In this document: positions 1 through 9,518 of the stretch, piece by piece
Layout: each line of letters opens with the position of its first letter
How positions within the stretch are numbered: the stretch's first letter is position 1
NCBI RefSeq assembly: GCF_001278845.1
Contig: NZ_CP012590.1
Coordinates: 1-64,000, forward strand
Direction of reading: 5' to 3'
From: Actinomyces sp. oral taxon 414
GTDB taxonomy: Bacteria; Actinomycetota; Actinomycetes; Actinomycetales; Actinomycetaceae
Length of the DNA: 64,000 nucleotides
Position numbers and translations under genes: made by a program
The notes under the pieces: model-generated
What the model saw: only the letters and a program-made list of their open reading frames with translations
Told to the model about the DNA's origin: nothing
Databases searched by the model: none

Positions 1-47
1 AGCTGAGCTCGCCTCGTGCGAGCCTGGCCCGGCGCGCTCCGGTTCGG

Positions 48-395
48 GAAGGTTATTCTGGGGTCGTCCGAGTGGGGCGGGTGGGGCTTGTGGTGTCGGC
101 CGGGGCGGGGTCGTGTCCAAATCTGCCACAAAGGCGCCCCGGGTCGGGATCGGCGGCGAGGAGAAGCGCGGAATATCAACGTTTCTTCTCGTGCGCTCCG
201 GCCCGATCGGGGCCTTTGTGGCAGATTTGGACAACTGGCGCCGTCGCGGGTCCCGTGGGGAGGGCGGTCGTCCGCCTCGGCGAGGTCCATGGCGTCGGTG
301 CCGGCGCGGGCACCGGCGAGGCGGGCGGTCGTGGACCGGGCGGGCGCCCCGTTCGACCGCGCCGGCACCGCGAGAGCGCCTCCGCGGGGTCCGTG
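48..395. repeat. Repeat family R1, copy A (inverted-repeat element)
   Basis: About 340 bases closely matching 53284-53640. The core is a 21-base perfect inverted repeat (arms 115-135 and 212-232, reading GTCCAAATCTGCCACAAAGGC in the left arm) around a 76-base loop that carries the conserved string GCGGAATATCAACGTTTCT. Similarity continues past the right arm through GGCGAGGCGGGCGGTCGTGG. There is no transposase, so this is either a non-autonomous element or a structured RNA or DNA repeat. Confidence 0.75.
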
Positions 396-448
396 GAGCC
401 GGGACTGCGGTTCGCGCCGACCACGGCCTCCGAGCCACCGCTTCTGAC

Positions 449-830
449 GAGAAAGGCTCAATGAGCCTTTCTCACCAGAACCGGCGGCTCAGGGACGGGG
501 ATCGGCGCGACGGTGCGGGAAGGATGGGCGCGGAGTGGGTGTGGCGCGCATGGGGGCCGCACCGCCTTGCACCGCCTCGGACCTTCTCGCGCCATCACGT
601 CGATCCTGGCCAGTCCGGGGGTCTTCCTGGTGAGAAAGGCTCAATGCGACCAAAGACCCACTGAATAAGCTTCAACGAGCGCCGGTTCGGGCCATGTGCG
701 CTCAGCTCGACAAAATCCACCTCAGCTCGCACTATGTGAGCTCAGCTCGCACTATGTGAGCTCAGCTTGACGAAATCCACCTGAGCTCGATTCGTGCGAG
801 CTCAGCTCGCACAATGCGAGCTGAGGTGAC
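449..830. repeat. Repeat family R2, cluster A (GAGCTGAG palindromes)
   Basis: Several tandem copies of a palindromic unit of the form CTCAGCTCGCAC-NN-TGTGAGCTGAG, with linkers resembling GACAAAATCCACCTCAGCTC. It also includes the mirror motif GAGAAAGGCTCAATGAGCC (449-467) and another GAGAAAGGCTCAATG near 631. The same modules recur at 36430-36668, partly inverted relative to one another. The unit is non-coding, and the stretch 831-1069 beyond it shows no gene that I can support. Confidence 0.7.
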
Positions 831-1069
831 ATCACCAAAACGACTCCCCCGGGGGCGTGCCGGAGAGGAAGGTCGAAGCCCCCTGGCACGGCGGCGCCGC
901 GGGGCTCCCCGCCGATGGCCCCGGGGCCCACGGGAGACCGAGCCGTATCGTCCACTACGCCCCTTCACCCTCCGCTACGCCCCTTTTTCTCGTACAGTGG
1001 AGAGGGCGTGTCGCTGTACTCGCTCCAGGACGGATCCATTCCCGGCCACGAGGGGCCTGTATCGTACGC

Positions 1070-1135
1070 TTGACAGATGTGCAACACGGGATGGGACATA
1101 AGTACCTTGACGCGAGTCGCCATTGAGGGTCATCG
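1070..1135 (+). promoter_or_regulatory. Possible promoter region of the lipoprotein operon
   Basis: TTGACA lies at 1070 and a second TTGACG at 1107. The latter sits in the string TTGACGCGAGTCG, which recurs at 16900 in front of the small secreted peptide gene. No strong -10 hexamer is obvious at 16-18 bases from either, although CATCGT at 1131 is 18 bases from the second. The shared string is the main reason to report it. Confidence 0.3.
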
Positions 1136-1196
1136 TACGTGATACGCCCATCCTCACCATCCTTAACCTCTCATCCTCATACCTCCGGAGGTCCCG

Positions 1197-2192
1197 ATGC
1201 ACTCCACGGGCCCGGTGCGCGCCTCGCGCGCCGTCGTACTGATAATTGTCGCCGTCCTGTCCCTGAGCGCCTGCTCCGCGCGGACGCCCGCTTCCGGCGG
1301 AGGGGGCAGCTCGGGGGCGGGTGTCTTCGGGGGCCAGGCGTCGGCGCCCGTGGCCTCCGACGAGGTCCTGGGAGTCAAGAAGGATCCGACGACATGGTCA
1401 CTGCCCTTCGATCGGGTCTACGGCGGCTCACTCCTGCGGCTTCAGTCCTATGCCCACGACATTTTAGTCGATCAGTGCATGTCGAAGGCCGGATTCGATG
1501 ACTTCGAGGTTCTGACTATATCCTCGGCGCCCTTCCCGGAGACTCAGCCCCACGGGAATGCGACGCTGTTCAATGTGGAGATCGCCCAGAAGTACGGGTA
1601 CCGGATGGCCCCGGATCCGGGCTACAGGCCCTCTTGGGAGGGAGTCGATCTCCAGGGGGGTGGCTACTACGACAGTAAGCCGGAGGCGTTCAAAAACCAA
1701 TTATACGCCTGTCAGGAGGAGGTTCAGCTGGAGCTGTCCGGGCCGCGGCCGACGGCCGAGGTGCCAGTGGGCGAGACCGGAGATATTCCCATCGAGTCCC
1801 AGCTCAACCGGTTCACGGTGGACACATCCTCCCCGCAGCTCCAGGAGGCCGCGGCGCAGTGGCGCACGTGCATGGCCCCGCAGGGGATCGCGGACCTGCC
1901 CCAGGAGCCCTGGGCGACCGAGATCCGCCGCGAGATGCCCGAGTCCCTCCAGACGAGGCTCAATTTCCAGCTGACCGGCCAGCCCGGCGCCGATGAGATC
2001 GCGGTGGCCACCGCCGACGCCCAGTGCCGGGAGTCCTCGGGCTGGACGAGTCTTCTGTACGAGGCCACCTGGAACCAGCAGGCCGCCTTCATCGCCGCCC
2101 ACAAGGCGGAGATCGACACAGTGGTGGCCAATAACGACGCGAAGGCCGAGCGCATGCGCGGAATCATCAGGGAAGCGGGCGGAACCCCGTGA
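1197..2192 (+). CDS. Secreted lipoprotein of unknown function
   Basis: A 331-residue protein with a basic N-terminus, a hydrophobic stretch and the lipobox LSAC (Cys26), so it is predicted to be an exported lipoprotein. After a Gly/Ser-rich linker the mature part is acidic and mixed in composition, with cysteines such as those in DQCMSKAG and WRTCMAP that may form disulfides. No family was recognised. The start is well supported by GGAGG at 1187-1191, five bases before the ATG. It overlaps the next gene by four bases (GTGA), so it is translationally coupled to the membrane-fusion protein and ABC exporter, and it probably works with them at the outer face of the membrane. Confidence 0.8.
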   Translation: MHSTGPVRASRAVVLIIVAVLSLSACSARTPASGGGGSSGAGVFGGQASAPVASDEVLGVKKDPTTWSLPFDRVYGGSLLRLQSYAHDILVDQCMSKAGFDDFEVLTISSAPFPETQPHGNATLFNVEIAQKYGYRMAPDPGYRPSWEGVDLQGGGYYDSKPEAFKNQLYACQEEVQLELSGPRPTAEVPVGETGDIPIESQLNRFTVDTSSPQLQEAAAQWRTCMAPQGIADLPQEPWATEIRREMPESLQTRLNFQLTGQPGADEIAVATADAQCRESSGWTSLLYEATWNQQAAFIAAHKAEIDTVVANNDAKAERMRGIIREAGGTP

Positions 2193-3409
2193 ATCCGGTG
2201 CGCCGTCTCCTGCCGTGGGCGGCGCTCCTCGCGGGCGCGGCGCTGGTCGCGGCGGGCACGTGGGTCGTCGCCCTCCGCTTCCAGTCGCCGGCCCAGCGGG
2301 AGGCCGCGGCCTCGCCGCCGCCGGCCGGGCCGGTGACCGTCCAGGTCACCCGCGGCGACCTGACCGAGCAGACCACGGTCCTGGCGACGGCGGCCCGCTC
2401 CGAGGCCGTCTCGGTCGCCGTCCCGGCCCCGGCCGAGGGCCGCGGCGTGGTGACCCGATCCGGCGCGATCGCCGGCGGCTCCGTGTCCTCGGGCGGGGCG
2501 GTCCTGTGGGTCAACAGCCGCCCCGTCATCGCCCTGGCGGGGCAGTTCGCCCTGTACCGGGACCTGTACCTGGGTGCGCGCGGCGACGACGTGCGCATGG
2601 TCCAGCAGGCCCTGGCGGACCTCGGCTACGACGTCGGCGTGGACGGGGAGCTCGGGGCGGGCACCGCCGACGCCGTCCGGGACCTGTACAGGAACCTCGA
2701 TGCGCAGGCCCCGCAGGACGCCGACGCCGGGCGGGCCGCCCCCGCGCCGCAGGCCGCCTCGCCCGCGCCGTCCGGCGACCCGACGGCGGCGTCGGGCCCT
2801 TCCGGGGCGCAGGCGCAGCCGGCCCTCGTCCTGCCGGCCGCCGAGGTCATGATCGTGCCGACGCTGCCCGCCGTCGTCACCTCCGTCCCCGCCGTCGGCG
2901 CGACCGTGGACGGGCAGGCGGCGGTCGTCTTCGGCGCGCAGGAGGTCACCCTCTCGGCCTCCATGCCGGCGGGCGTCCAGGCCCGGATGACCCCCGGCCT
3001 GACCGGCACCGCCACCCTCCAGGAGCAGTCGGTGGACGTCGCGGTGGCGCAGGTGCGCCCCGCGTCCGCGGAGAACCGGCCGCAGGGGGCCGGGGAGACG
3101 GCCGCGCCCGCCGCCGAGGCGGGCGTGGTCCTGCGGGCGAGCAACGGCCAGATCCCCGCCGAGTGGGTCGGGCGCAGCGACGTGCTGATCACCCTCAACC
3201 TGTCCCAACCGGTGCTCGACGCGCTGCTCGTCCCGCAGCGCGCCGTCTCCGTCGACGCCGGCGGCACCGCCTCCGTCCTCGTCGCCCAGGAGGGCGGGGC
3301 CTTCGCGCAGGTGGTCGTGACCGAGCTGGGCTGCACCGCGGGCACCTGCGCCGTCGCCTCCGAGGACGGCCGGCTCGCCGAGGGCATGAGCGTGCGGGTC
3401 GATGGTTGA
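2189..3409 (+). CDS. Membrane-fusion-like protein with peptidoglycan-binding domain (ABC exporter partner)
   Basis: A 406-residue protein with one N-terminal transmembrane anchor (about residues 8-28) and an extracytoplasmic part. The segment QVTRGDLTEQTTVLAT is typical of HlyD/MacA-like adaptor proteins. A putative peptidoglycan-binding domain (residues about 128-172, LGARGDDVRMVQQALADLGY) sits inside, followed by a Pro/Ala-rich linker and a C-terminal beta-rich region. The GTG start overlaps the lipoprotein stop by four bases, and its end overlaps the start of the MacB-like gene by eight. This arrangement is common in actinobacterial MacB-type exporters, where the adaptor is thought to tether the pump to the wall. 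The substrate is unknown. Confidence 0.8.
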   Translation: MNPVRRLLPWAALLAGAALVAAGTWVVALRFQSPAQREAAASPPPAGPVTVQVTRGDLTEQTTVLATAARSEAVSVAVPAPAEGRGVVTRSGAIAGGSVSSGGAVLWVNSRPVIALAGQFALYRDLYLGARGDDVRMVQQALADLGYDVGVDGELGAGTADAVRDLYRNLDAQAPQDADAGRAAPAPQAASPAPSGDPTAASGPSGAQAQPALVLPAAEVMIVPTLPAVVTSVPAVGATVDGQAAVVFGAQEVTLSASMPAGVQARMTPGLTGTATLQEQSVDVAVAQVRPASAENRPQGAGETAAPAAEAGVVLRASNGQIPAEWVGRSDVLITLNLSQPVLDALLVPQRAVSVDAGGTASVLVAQEGGAFAQVVVTELGCTAGTCAVASEDGRLAEGMSVRVDG

Positions 3410-5291
3410 GCTCAGGCTGAGCGGCGTGGGCAAGACCTACGCCGGCGAGGTCCCCCTCCGGGCCCTGCGCGACGTCACCCTGACCATCCGCCAGGGCGAG
3501 TTCATCTCCATCCAGGGCCCCTCGGGGGCGGGCAAGTCCACCCTGCTCAACCAGCTGGCGTTGCTGGACACGCCCACCAGCGGCGACTACCTGATCGACG
3601 GCGTCGGCGTGCGGACCCTGGGCGAGCGGCGCCGCGCCGTGGTGCGCTCGGAGAATTTCGCCTTCATCTTCCAGTCCTTCCACCTGCTCCCGGGGCGCAG
3701 CGTGGTGGAGAACGTGGCCCTGGGCCTGCTCTACCGGGGCCTGGGCCACCGTCGCAGACTGCGCGCCGCCGAGAGGGCGCTCGACTTCGTCGGCCTGGGG
3801 CGCAAGTCCTCCCAGCGGGTGGAGAAGCTCTCCGGCGGGGAGCGCCAGCGCGCCGCCATCGCCCGGGCCATCGCCTCCGGGGCGCCCGTCATCGTCGCGG
3901 ACGAGCCGACCGGCAACCTGGACTCGCGCAACAGCGACCAGGTCATGGAGCTGCTCTCGCAGCTGAACCGGCGGGGCTCCACCGTCATCGTGGTCACCCA
4001 CGACGACCGCGTCGCCTCCTACGCCTCGCGCCACCTGCGGGTCGAGGACGGCGTCGTCGAGGAGCTGGATCGGACCGCGCCCGCTCCTCACCGCGAGCTT
4101 CGGCCCGAGCCGATGCGGGGGCGCCCCTCCCGCCTGCGCGTGCGCGACGCCCTGGGCGACGTCTGGCAGGGGCTGCGCGCCAGGCGGGCCCGGTCCGCGG
4201 CCCTCATCGCCTGCGTCGCCCTGGCGGTGGCGCTGGCCACCGCCACCACGGGCCTGTCCACCACCGCGAGGTTCCAGGTGTCCGACGTCTTCGACTCGCA
4301 GCGCAACCAGCTCGTCGCCCTGGCGGCGTCCACGACCAGCGCGAACCTGGCCGAGCAGGCCCTCTCGGCGCAGTCCTCCGAGCGGCTGCGGGGCCTGGCC
4401 GGGGTGCGCGACGTCGCCGTCCTCGCCACGCACCCGTCGGTGGACGTCACGGCGCGCCCGTCCGCGCCGGGCGGCGCCTCGCTCCAGCTCGTGGGCAGTG
4501 CGTCGCAGACCCTGCCGGAGTCCCTGTTCACGGTCAGCTCCCCGCGCCCCCTGACCTCCCTGTCCGACGACGAGGTCATCCTCGGGTCGCGGGCCGCCCA
4601 GACCCTCCAGCTCGGCCCCGTCATCGCCTCGCCCGTCGTGTGGGTGGACGGCCGGCCCAGGACCGTCGTCGGCATCCTGACCGACGCCGGGCTCGACGTC
4701 GGCCTCCTGGACTCCGTCATCATGGTGGAGGCCCGGGCCGCCGACTACTCCCAGCCCCAGTACGCCTCGGTCAAGATCCGGGTCAGCCCCGGCGCCGCCC
4801 AGCAGGTGGCCGCGCAGGCGCCCGTCGCCTGGCTGCCCTCAGCCCCGCAGTCGGTGACCGTCGACGCCCCGCCGGACCCCATGACGCTGCGCGCCGAGGT
4901 CGAGGCCAGCATTCAGGCCGTCCTGTACACCCTGACCGCCGTGGCCGCCATTGCGGCCCTCACGCTGGTCACCACCATTATGGTCTCCTCCGTCATGGAG
5001 CGCACCGGCGAGATCGGGCTGCGCCGCGCCATCGGGGCCAGGCGCGTCCACATCCGCGTCCTCATCGCCTCCGAGGCGGGCCTGACCGGGCTGCTCGGGG
5101 GAGCGACCGGGGCCTACCTGGGGATCCTGGCGATCCTCGCCATCACCATCGGCCGGGGCTGGCAGCCCGTCGTCGACTGGGCCGCCGTGCCCGCCGGGAT
5201 CGCCGGGGGCGTGGCGGTCAGTCTGCTCGGCGCCGTCTTCGCCACGCACCGGGCCTCGCGCATCGAGCCCTCCGAGGCCCTGCACCAGTAG
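3402..5291 (+). CDS. MacB-type ABC exporter: ATPase fused to FtsX-like permease
   Basis: A 629-residue single-chain transporter. The N-terminal ATPase (about residues 1-225) has Walker A GPSGAGKST (39-47), signature LSGGERQRAAIARA and Walker B VIVADEPTGNLDS. The C-terminal half has one transmembrane helix near 265, an extracytoplasmic domain, and three helices from about 500 onward (FtsX fold), ending at RIEPSEALHQ. The ATPase-then-permease order matches MacB/LolCDE-like mechanotransmission pumps, which move substrates already on the outer side rather than through a channel. The start ATG lies inside the end of the adaptor gene. Its last codons and the following 40 bases are duplicated at 9978, which marks a rearrangement. 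Confidence 0.9.
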   Translation: MVELRLSGVGKTYAGEVPLRALRDVTLTIRQGEFISIQGPSGAGKSTLLNQLALLDTPTSGDYLIDGVGVRTLGERRRAVVRSENFAFIFQSFHLLPGRSVVENVALGLLYRGLGHRRRLRAAERALDFVGLGRKSSQRVEKLSGGERQRAAIARAIASGAPVIVADEPTGNLDSRNSDQVMELLSQLNRRGSTVIVVTHDDRVASYASRHLRVEDGVVEELDRTAPAPHRELRPEPMRGRPSRLRVRDALGDVWQGLRARRARSAALIACVALAVALATATTGLSTTARFQVSDVFDSQRNQLVALAASTTSANLAEQALSAQSSERLRGLAGVRDVAVLATHPSVDVTARPSAPGGASLQLVGSASQTLPESLFTVSSPRPLTSLSDDEVILGSRAAQTLQLGPVIASPVVWVDGRPRTVVGILTDAGLDVGLLDSVIMVEARAADYSQPQYASVKIRVSPGAAQQVAAQAPVAWLPSAPQSVTVDAPPDPMTLRAEVEASIQAVLYTLTAVAAIAALTLVTTIMVSSVMERTGEIGLRRAIGARRVHIRVLIASEAGLTGLLGGATGAYLGILAILAITIGRGWQPVVDWAAVPAGIAGGVAVSLLGAVFATHRASRIEPSEALHQ

Positions 5292-5330
5292 CCCCGACCG
5301 ACCGAACCGTTCCACGAAGGAAGGAGCACC

Positions 5331-7706
5331 ATGGCGGACCCCCAGGTCAGGAGGACGCAGCAATGGCTCAACACCACCTACGCGTCCCGCGCGGGATGGG
5401 TGCCCCTGGAGGAGGACGGACTGACCGGATGGGGCACCATCTACGGTCTGCGCCGGGCCCTGCAGGCCGAGCTCGGGATCAGTCGGCTCGCCTCCGGCTT
5501 CGGCCCGGCCACCACGAGCGCCTACAAGAACAAGATCGGTACGATCAACGCCTCCTTCAAGGGACCGCAGAACATTCTGTGCATCCTCAGCGGAGCCCTG
5601 TGGTGCAAGGGGTGCACCGCCATCACGCTCAATTCCGGGGCGTCCTTCGGCTTCGACGCCCTGGCGGGCTCCGTCGCCTCCGTCTGCGAGGCCCTTGGGC
5701 TGGGAACCGGCGCCCCGGGCGTGGACGTGAAGGTCATGGCCTCCCTGCTGTCCATGGACGCCTACGAGGTCCTCGGCGCCTACGGCGGAACCTCCGCGAT
5801 CCGCGAGGTCCAGCGCTGGCTCAACGGCACCTACCGCAACCGGGAGGATTTCGCACTCGTGCCCTGCGACGGCGTGCACTCCAGATCCGTCCAGACGGCG
5901 CTCCTGCTCGCCCTCCAGTACGAGCTCGGGATGGCCGACGGCGTCGCCAACGGCAACTTCGGCCAGGGCACCAAGAGCGGTCTGAGGGCGAAGGCGAACA
6001 TCTCAGTCGGCAGCACGGACATCTCCAACCGCTTCGTCAGGATCTTCCACGCCGCCATGATCCTCAACGGTCTGGACATCCCCCTCAGCATGGGTTTCAC
6101 CAGCACCACCAGCTCGGTGATCCGGGAGTTCCAGTCCTTCATGGAGATCCCCCAGACCGGGGCCGGCGACTACACGACCTGGTGCACCCTGCTGGTCTCC
6201 TGCGGAGACACCACCATCGCCACCACGGGATTCGACACCAGCCACCAGCTCCTGGGCGGCAAGGCCGCCGCCGCGGTGCAACGGGGGTATACGCATGTCG
6301 GCCGGTACCTGGTGGGCGAGAACGGCAAGCACCTCTGCGCGCCCGAGATCGCCGAGCTGCGCGCCGCCGGCCTTCGACTCGCGCCGATCTACCAGCGATT
6401 CAACGATGAGGTCGCGGACCTGACCCGGGCCAATGGCATGACCGAGGGCCTCGAGGCCCTGGTCCGGGGCCGGGTGCTCGGGCTCCCCGCGGGGAGCATC
6501 ATCTACTTCAGCGTTGACTTCGATGCCACGGGGGACGTCATTTCGGGCCCCGTCGCCGAATACTTCGGGGGAGTCAAGGAGATCATGGATGCCGTCGCCT
6601 CCTACAACTTCAGGATCGGGGTCTACGCCACTCGGAACGTCTGCCAGGTCATGATCGACCGCGGCCTGGCGGTCGCCGCCTACGTTTCTGGAATGTCCAC
6701 GGGTTACTCCGGGAACATGGGATTCCCTATGCCCCGGGAATGGCACTACAACCAGATCATCGAACTCACCGACGATCTGGGATCCACCACCATAGACCAC
6801 GTCGTGGTCTCGCGGCGGGCGCAGTCCGTCGATCTCGCCGCCGTGTCCGGTCCGCCCGTGGAGCAGGACGGCTCATATTCGGAGACGGGGTTCAATGCGC
6901 TCTTCCAATGGTACGTCGAGGCGGAGGTGCGGTGCGAGAAGCTGCTGAAGGCAATTTATGGTTCGAACTCGATCTACATCCCGATGTCCTGGCAGTTCAT
7001 TCTGGGCTGGATGCGCAAGCCCACTTACTGGGGCACCAACAGTTACGGTCTGTGGTTGGTTTACACTCCGGAGGCTGACGATGCCATCACGCATGATGCT
7101 CGAGCTGCGTGCGAGGGTGCTCTTAGTCTCAATATGACCATGCCCGATACTGTGACGGATGCGGCCCACTGGGCGGTCGCCACCCTCGCCTACGCGATGT
7201 GGGACGTCAATATCGAACCTTCGGACTACACGTACGGCGACCTCGGCGGCTGGGCCCTCGACCTGTACTCGCTCTTCGGAGAATGGCAGACGAAGGCTTC
7301 CGGAGATGATCTCTTCACCTGGGCCTTGAGTCATCTGGGAACGAATGAGAAGTCGTCGTTCGGGAAGGCGGATCTCCTGGCGGACGTGGATGCGTGGTTG
7401 GCGATCAAAGTGGACCCGAACCAGCCGGATTTGCCTTTCAGTGGGCACCTGCGATCCATCTTCTCCATGTCGCCCGATGAGAGACTTACGGCATTTTTTG
7501 AAGATCGTTTCCAATCGAGTGCGGCCAATGTGGAATCCGCTTTCTCGGGAATAGCCGACGGGGTTGGCTCCGGTATTTTTAAGGAGATCAGCCTGCAACT
7601 GATGAAGCAGGTTGCGGGATTCACTTATCCTCCGACGGAAGCGGAGCGTCAGGCGCTGGCGTCCGCGTTCGTGGAACGACTCACCAGGGGAGTGATGCAG
7701 CAATGA
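5331..7706 (+). CDS. Peptidoglycan-binding / DUF1906 glycoside-hydrolase-like protein without signal peptide
   Basis: A 791-residue modular protein. Residues 1-290 hold repeated segments resembling peptidoglycan-binding domains (VRRTQQWLNTTY, IREVQRWLNGTY, VIREFQSFMEIPQTG). Residues about 297-500 form a DUF1906 (Rv2525c-like, GH25-like TIM barrel) domain with FDTSHQ, VGRYL, IYFSVDFDATGD and RAQSVDLA. The remaining C-terminal 290 residues are unassigned. The start is supported by GAAGGAAGGAG upstream of the ATG. The protein has no recognisable signal peptide, although its domains should act on cell wall. It follows the MacB-like gene by 39 bases and overlaps the next membrane protein by four, so export by an unconventional route involving these neighbours is an inference worth testing. 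Phage-endolysin-like ancestry is the alternative. Confidence 0.75.
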   Translation: MADPQVRRTQQWLNTTYASRAGWVPLEEDGLTGWGTIYGLRRALQAELGISRLASGFGPATTSAYKNKIGTINASFKGPQNILCILSGALWCKGCTAITLNSGASFGFDALAGSVASVCEALGLGTGAPGVDVKVMASLLSMDAYEVLGAYGGTSAIREVQRWLNGTYRNREDFALVPCDGVHSRSVQTALLLALQYELGMADGVANGNFGQGTKSGLRAKANISVGSTDISNRFVRIFHAAMILNGLDIPLSMGFTSTTSSVIREFQSFMEIPQTGAGDYTTWCTLLVSCGDTTIATTGFDTSHQLLGGKAAAAVQRGYTHVGRYLVGENGKHLCAPEIAELRAAGLRLAPIYQRFNDEVADLTRANGMTEGLEALVRGRVLGLPAGSIIYFSVDFDATGDVISGPVAEYFGGVKEIMDAVASYNFRIGVYATRNVCQVMIDRGLAVAAYVSGMSTGYSGNMGFPMPREWHYNQIIELTDDLGSTTIDHVVVSRRAQSVDLAAVSGPPVEQDGSYSETGFNALFQWYVEAEVRCEKLLKAIYGSNSIYIPMSWQFILGWMRKPTYWGTNSYGLWLVYTPEADDAITHDARAACEGALSLNMTMPDTVTDAAHWAVATLAYAMWDVNIEPSDYTYGDLGGWALDLYSLFGEWQTKASGDDLFTWALSHLGTNEKSSFGKADLLADVDAWLAIKVDPNQPDLPFSGHLRSIFSMSPDERLTAFFEDRFQSSAANVESAFSGIADGVGSGIFKEISLQLMKQVAGFTYPPTEAERQALASAFVERLTRGVMQQ

Positions 7707-8314
7707 AGCTAGTGACGCCCTCTCGTGATACTGCGGTGCGCGGAGCCCTCGCCATCCTCCGTTTCGGAGCCGTTGCTGTCGGATGCATTATCCTGCTGCA
7801 TGCTGTCGCATGGATCGCCATGGGATATGGGTTGTCGATGGTCCGAGCCGTTGAGCCTGTTCATAACAGCATTGAGGCGCGTACCTTGAAGGGCGGTGGT
7901 GTATTCGCCCCGGAGTGGTTCTGCCGTGCGGCGGAGTATTCTCTGGGGTACTGCTTCATCCCCAAGATCAAACCGCGCGGACGAATCGACGGAATAACCC
8001 TGACGGTGATGTTGGTGACGTTGGCCGCCATGATTTTTCTTATCGGTTTAATGGCCGGGGCAGAGACTGTCATGCCTGACCGGAAGTGCGTCTATGCGCA
8101 TTGCTGGCCGCATATCTGGCAGGGTCTGGCCCTGGCTCTTCCTCTTATCGCTGCCGCAACGGTCATGATGGCTATGTCCTGCTTCGCGGACCGCATCGAC
8201 GTCTGGGTGTGCCGTATCGTCCCGGCGGCGATCCAATTCGTGGGCCTGATCCTGCTCGCGCTCCTGTGGGACTACTGGTTCCTCCCCTTCTTCGCCGGGC
8301 CTCCGCCCTGGTGA
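7703..8314 (+). CDS. Four-helix membrane protein of unknown function
   Basis: A 203-residue protein with hydrophobic segments near residues 20-42, 90-112, 133-155 and 170-192, and a Cys-containing loop (FCRAAEYSLGYCF). Its ATG overlaps the stop of the DUF1906-domain gene by four bases, so the two are translationally coupled. Two small membrane proteins occupy the equivalent place after the decayed duplicate of that gene at 10235-11004, which suggests that a wall-enzyme plus membrane-partner pair is a recurrent unit. A holin-like or export role is possible, but I see no family signature. Confidence 0.7.
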   Translation: MKLVTPSRDTAVRGALAILRFGAVAVGCIILLHAVAWIAMGYGLSMVRAVEPVHNSIEARTLKGGGVFAPEWFCRAAEYSLGYCFIPKIKPRGRIDGITLTVMLVTLAAMIFLIGLMAGAETVMPDRKCVYAHCWPHIWQGLALALPLIAAATVMMAMSCFADRIDVWVCRIVPAAIQFVGLILLALLWDYWFLPFFAGPPPW

Positions 8315-8399
8315 TCCTCTCCGACCCTGATTCGCACGAGGACAATCGCGACGCGCGCTGCGCGCCGCTCAACCCCTTCAAATCAGACGAGGAACAATC

Positions 8400-9422
8400 G
8401 TGCACTGCATCACCGGTCTGCGAACCGCGCGTCTCATTCACCTTTCCCGCCGCAGCCTTCTGGCCGGGCTCGGAATCGGAACGGTCGCGCTTCTCGCCGC
8501 AACCACACCTGCATCGTGGGCCGCATTCGGCGTCACGGCAGGCCTCACCCCCGACCCCGAGACCATTGACGTGGCCACCACCGACGGCACCACCGTGGCG
8601 GTACCGGTGCTCCTGGGCGGCATCTTGACCGTATCCGGGGACGGCCTGCCCGCGGGGACTCGGATCGCCGTCACCTGGGCCTCCGCTCTCTACGCCGTCG
8701 AGGCCGCCCCGGTGCTCACCCGCGGCACGGACGCCTTCGCCTGCTCCTTCGATGCTCCACCCTCCGATGACGGCACCACCGCCGGAGTCACGGTCGTCCT
8801 CGAAGCCGACCTGCCCGAGGGCGACTACACTTTGGCGCTCGGCTCGGTGCGGGCCCTGACCTACCCCGACGACGTCATCGACCCGCCCGCCGCCACCTCC
8901 CTGACCCTGTCCCTGCCCGACGGCGACGAGCAGGTCGCCCAGGAATCCGTCGACACGGGCACGAGCACCGACTCGCTGTGGGGAGCGACCACCGGCGTCG
9001 TCTGGAGCCCGGCGCGCTGGGGCGCGGGCTACCACCTGTGGAACCCGGTGGCGGTCGCCATTACCGCCACCGGCCCCTCGCCCGTGCCCGCGGGCACGAC
9101 GATCGACGTGCAGGTCGATGCGGGCGCCTTCACCGGCCTGGCGGTCGGCCCGGACGGTGCGGCGGTCCAGGGCTCTGTCGTCGGCGAGGTCCTGCGAGCC
9201 TCATACCCGCTGCCGGACGCCGTCGGCGCCCAGGACGTCCTCGCCATTCCAGTGCTCGCCACGCTCGCCGACCTGAACGGCGAGCTGCCCGCCTACGAGC
9301 CCCCGCTCCTGGCCCTGACCAACGCAGAGGCCTCCAGCACGCAGCGGCTCACCGGTCTGGAGGCCGCAACCCGGGAGGACAACGCCTTCGACACCGCCAG
9401 CCGCGCCCGCTACGGTATGTGA
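8400..9422 (+). CDS. Secreted protein with Tat-like signal, unknown function
   Basis: A 340-residue protein beginning at a GTG after AGACGAGGAAC. The N-terminus contains SRRSLLAGLGIGTVALLAA, a twin-arginine-type signal, with probable cleavage after TTPASWA. The mature part is rich in beta-forming, Thr/Val/Pro residues and is strongly acidic, suggesting one or more Ig-like or adhesin-type extracellular domains. There is no sortase motif. It lies 85 bases downstream of the membrane protein and may belong to the same transcription unit. No catalytic motif was found. Confidence 0.65.
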   Translation: MHCITGLRTARLIHLSRRSLLAGLGIGTVALLAATTPASWAAFGVTAGLTPDPETIDVATTDGTTVAVPVLLGGILTVSGDGLPAGTRIAVTWASALYAVEAAPVLTRGTDAFACSFDAPPSDDGTTAGVTVVLEADLPEGDYTLALGSVRALTYPDDVIDPPAATSLTLSLPDGDEQVAQESVDTGTSTDSLWGATTGVVWSPARWGAGYHLWNPVAVAITATGPSPVPAGTTIDVQVDAGAFTGLAVGPDGAAVQGSVVGEVLRASYPLPDAVGAQDVLAIPVLATLADLNGELPAYEPPLLALTNAEASSTQRLTGLEAATREDNAFDTASRARYGM

Positions 9423-9518
9423 CTTGATTTGGCTCATTGTGGGGCGTTTGGTGGGCCGGGGGCTGATTCTCGTTGGAATTGTGCGGGTTACGTGGACGGA
9501 CTTGCGCACTGGCGCGGG

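Noticed and set aside
1724..3433. Long minus-strand open frame opposite the adaptor gene
   Set aside because: Arg/Gly/Ala-biased shadow of the plus-strand genes with no domain or ribosome-binding site; the same holds for long frames opposite or beside real genes at 4640-6409, 27372-29417, 42797-45808, 49437-53105 and 57698-60904.
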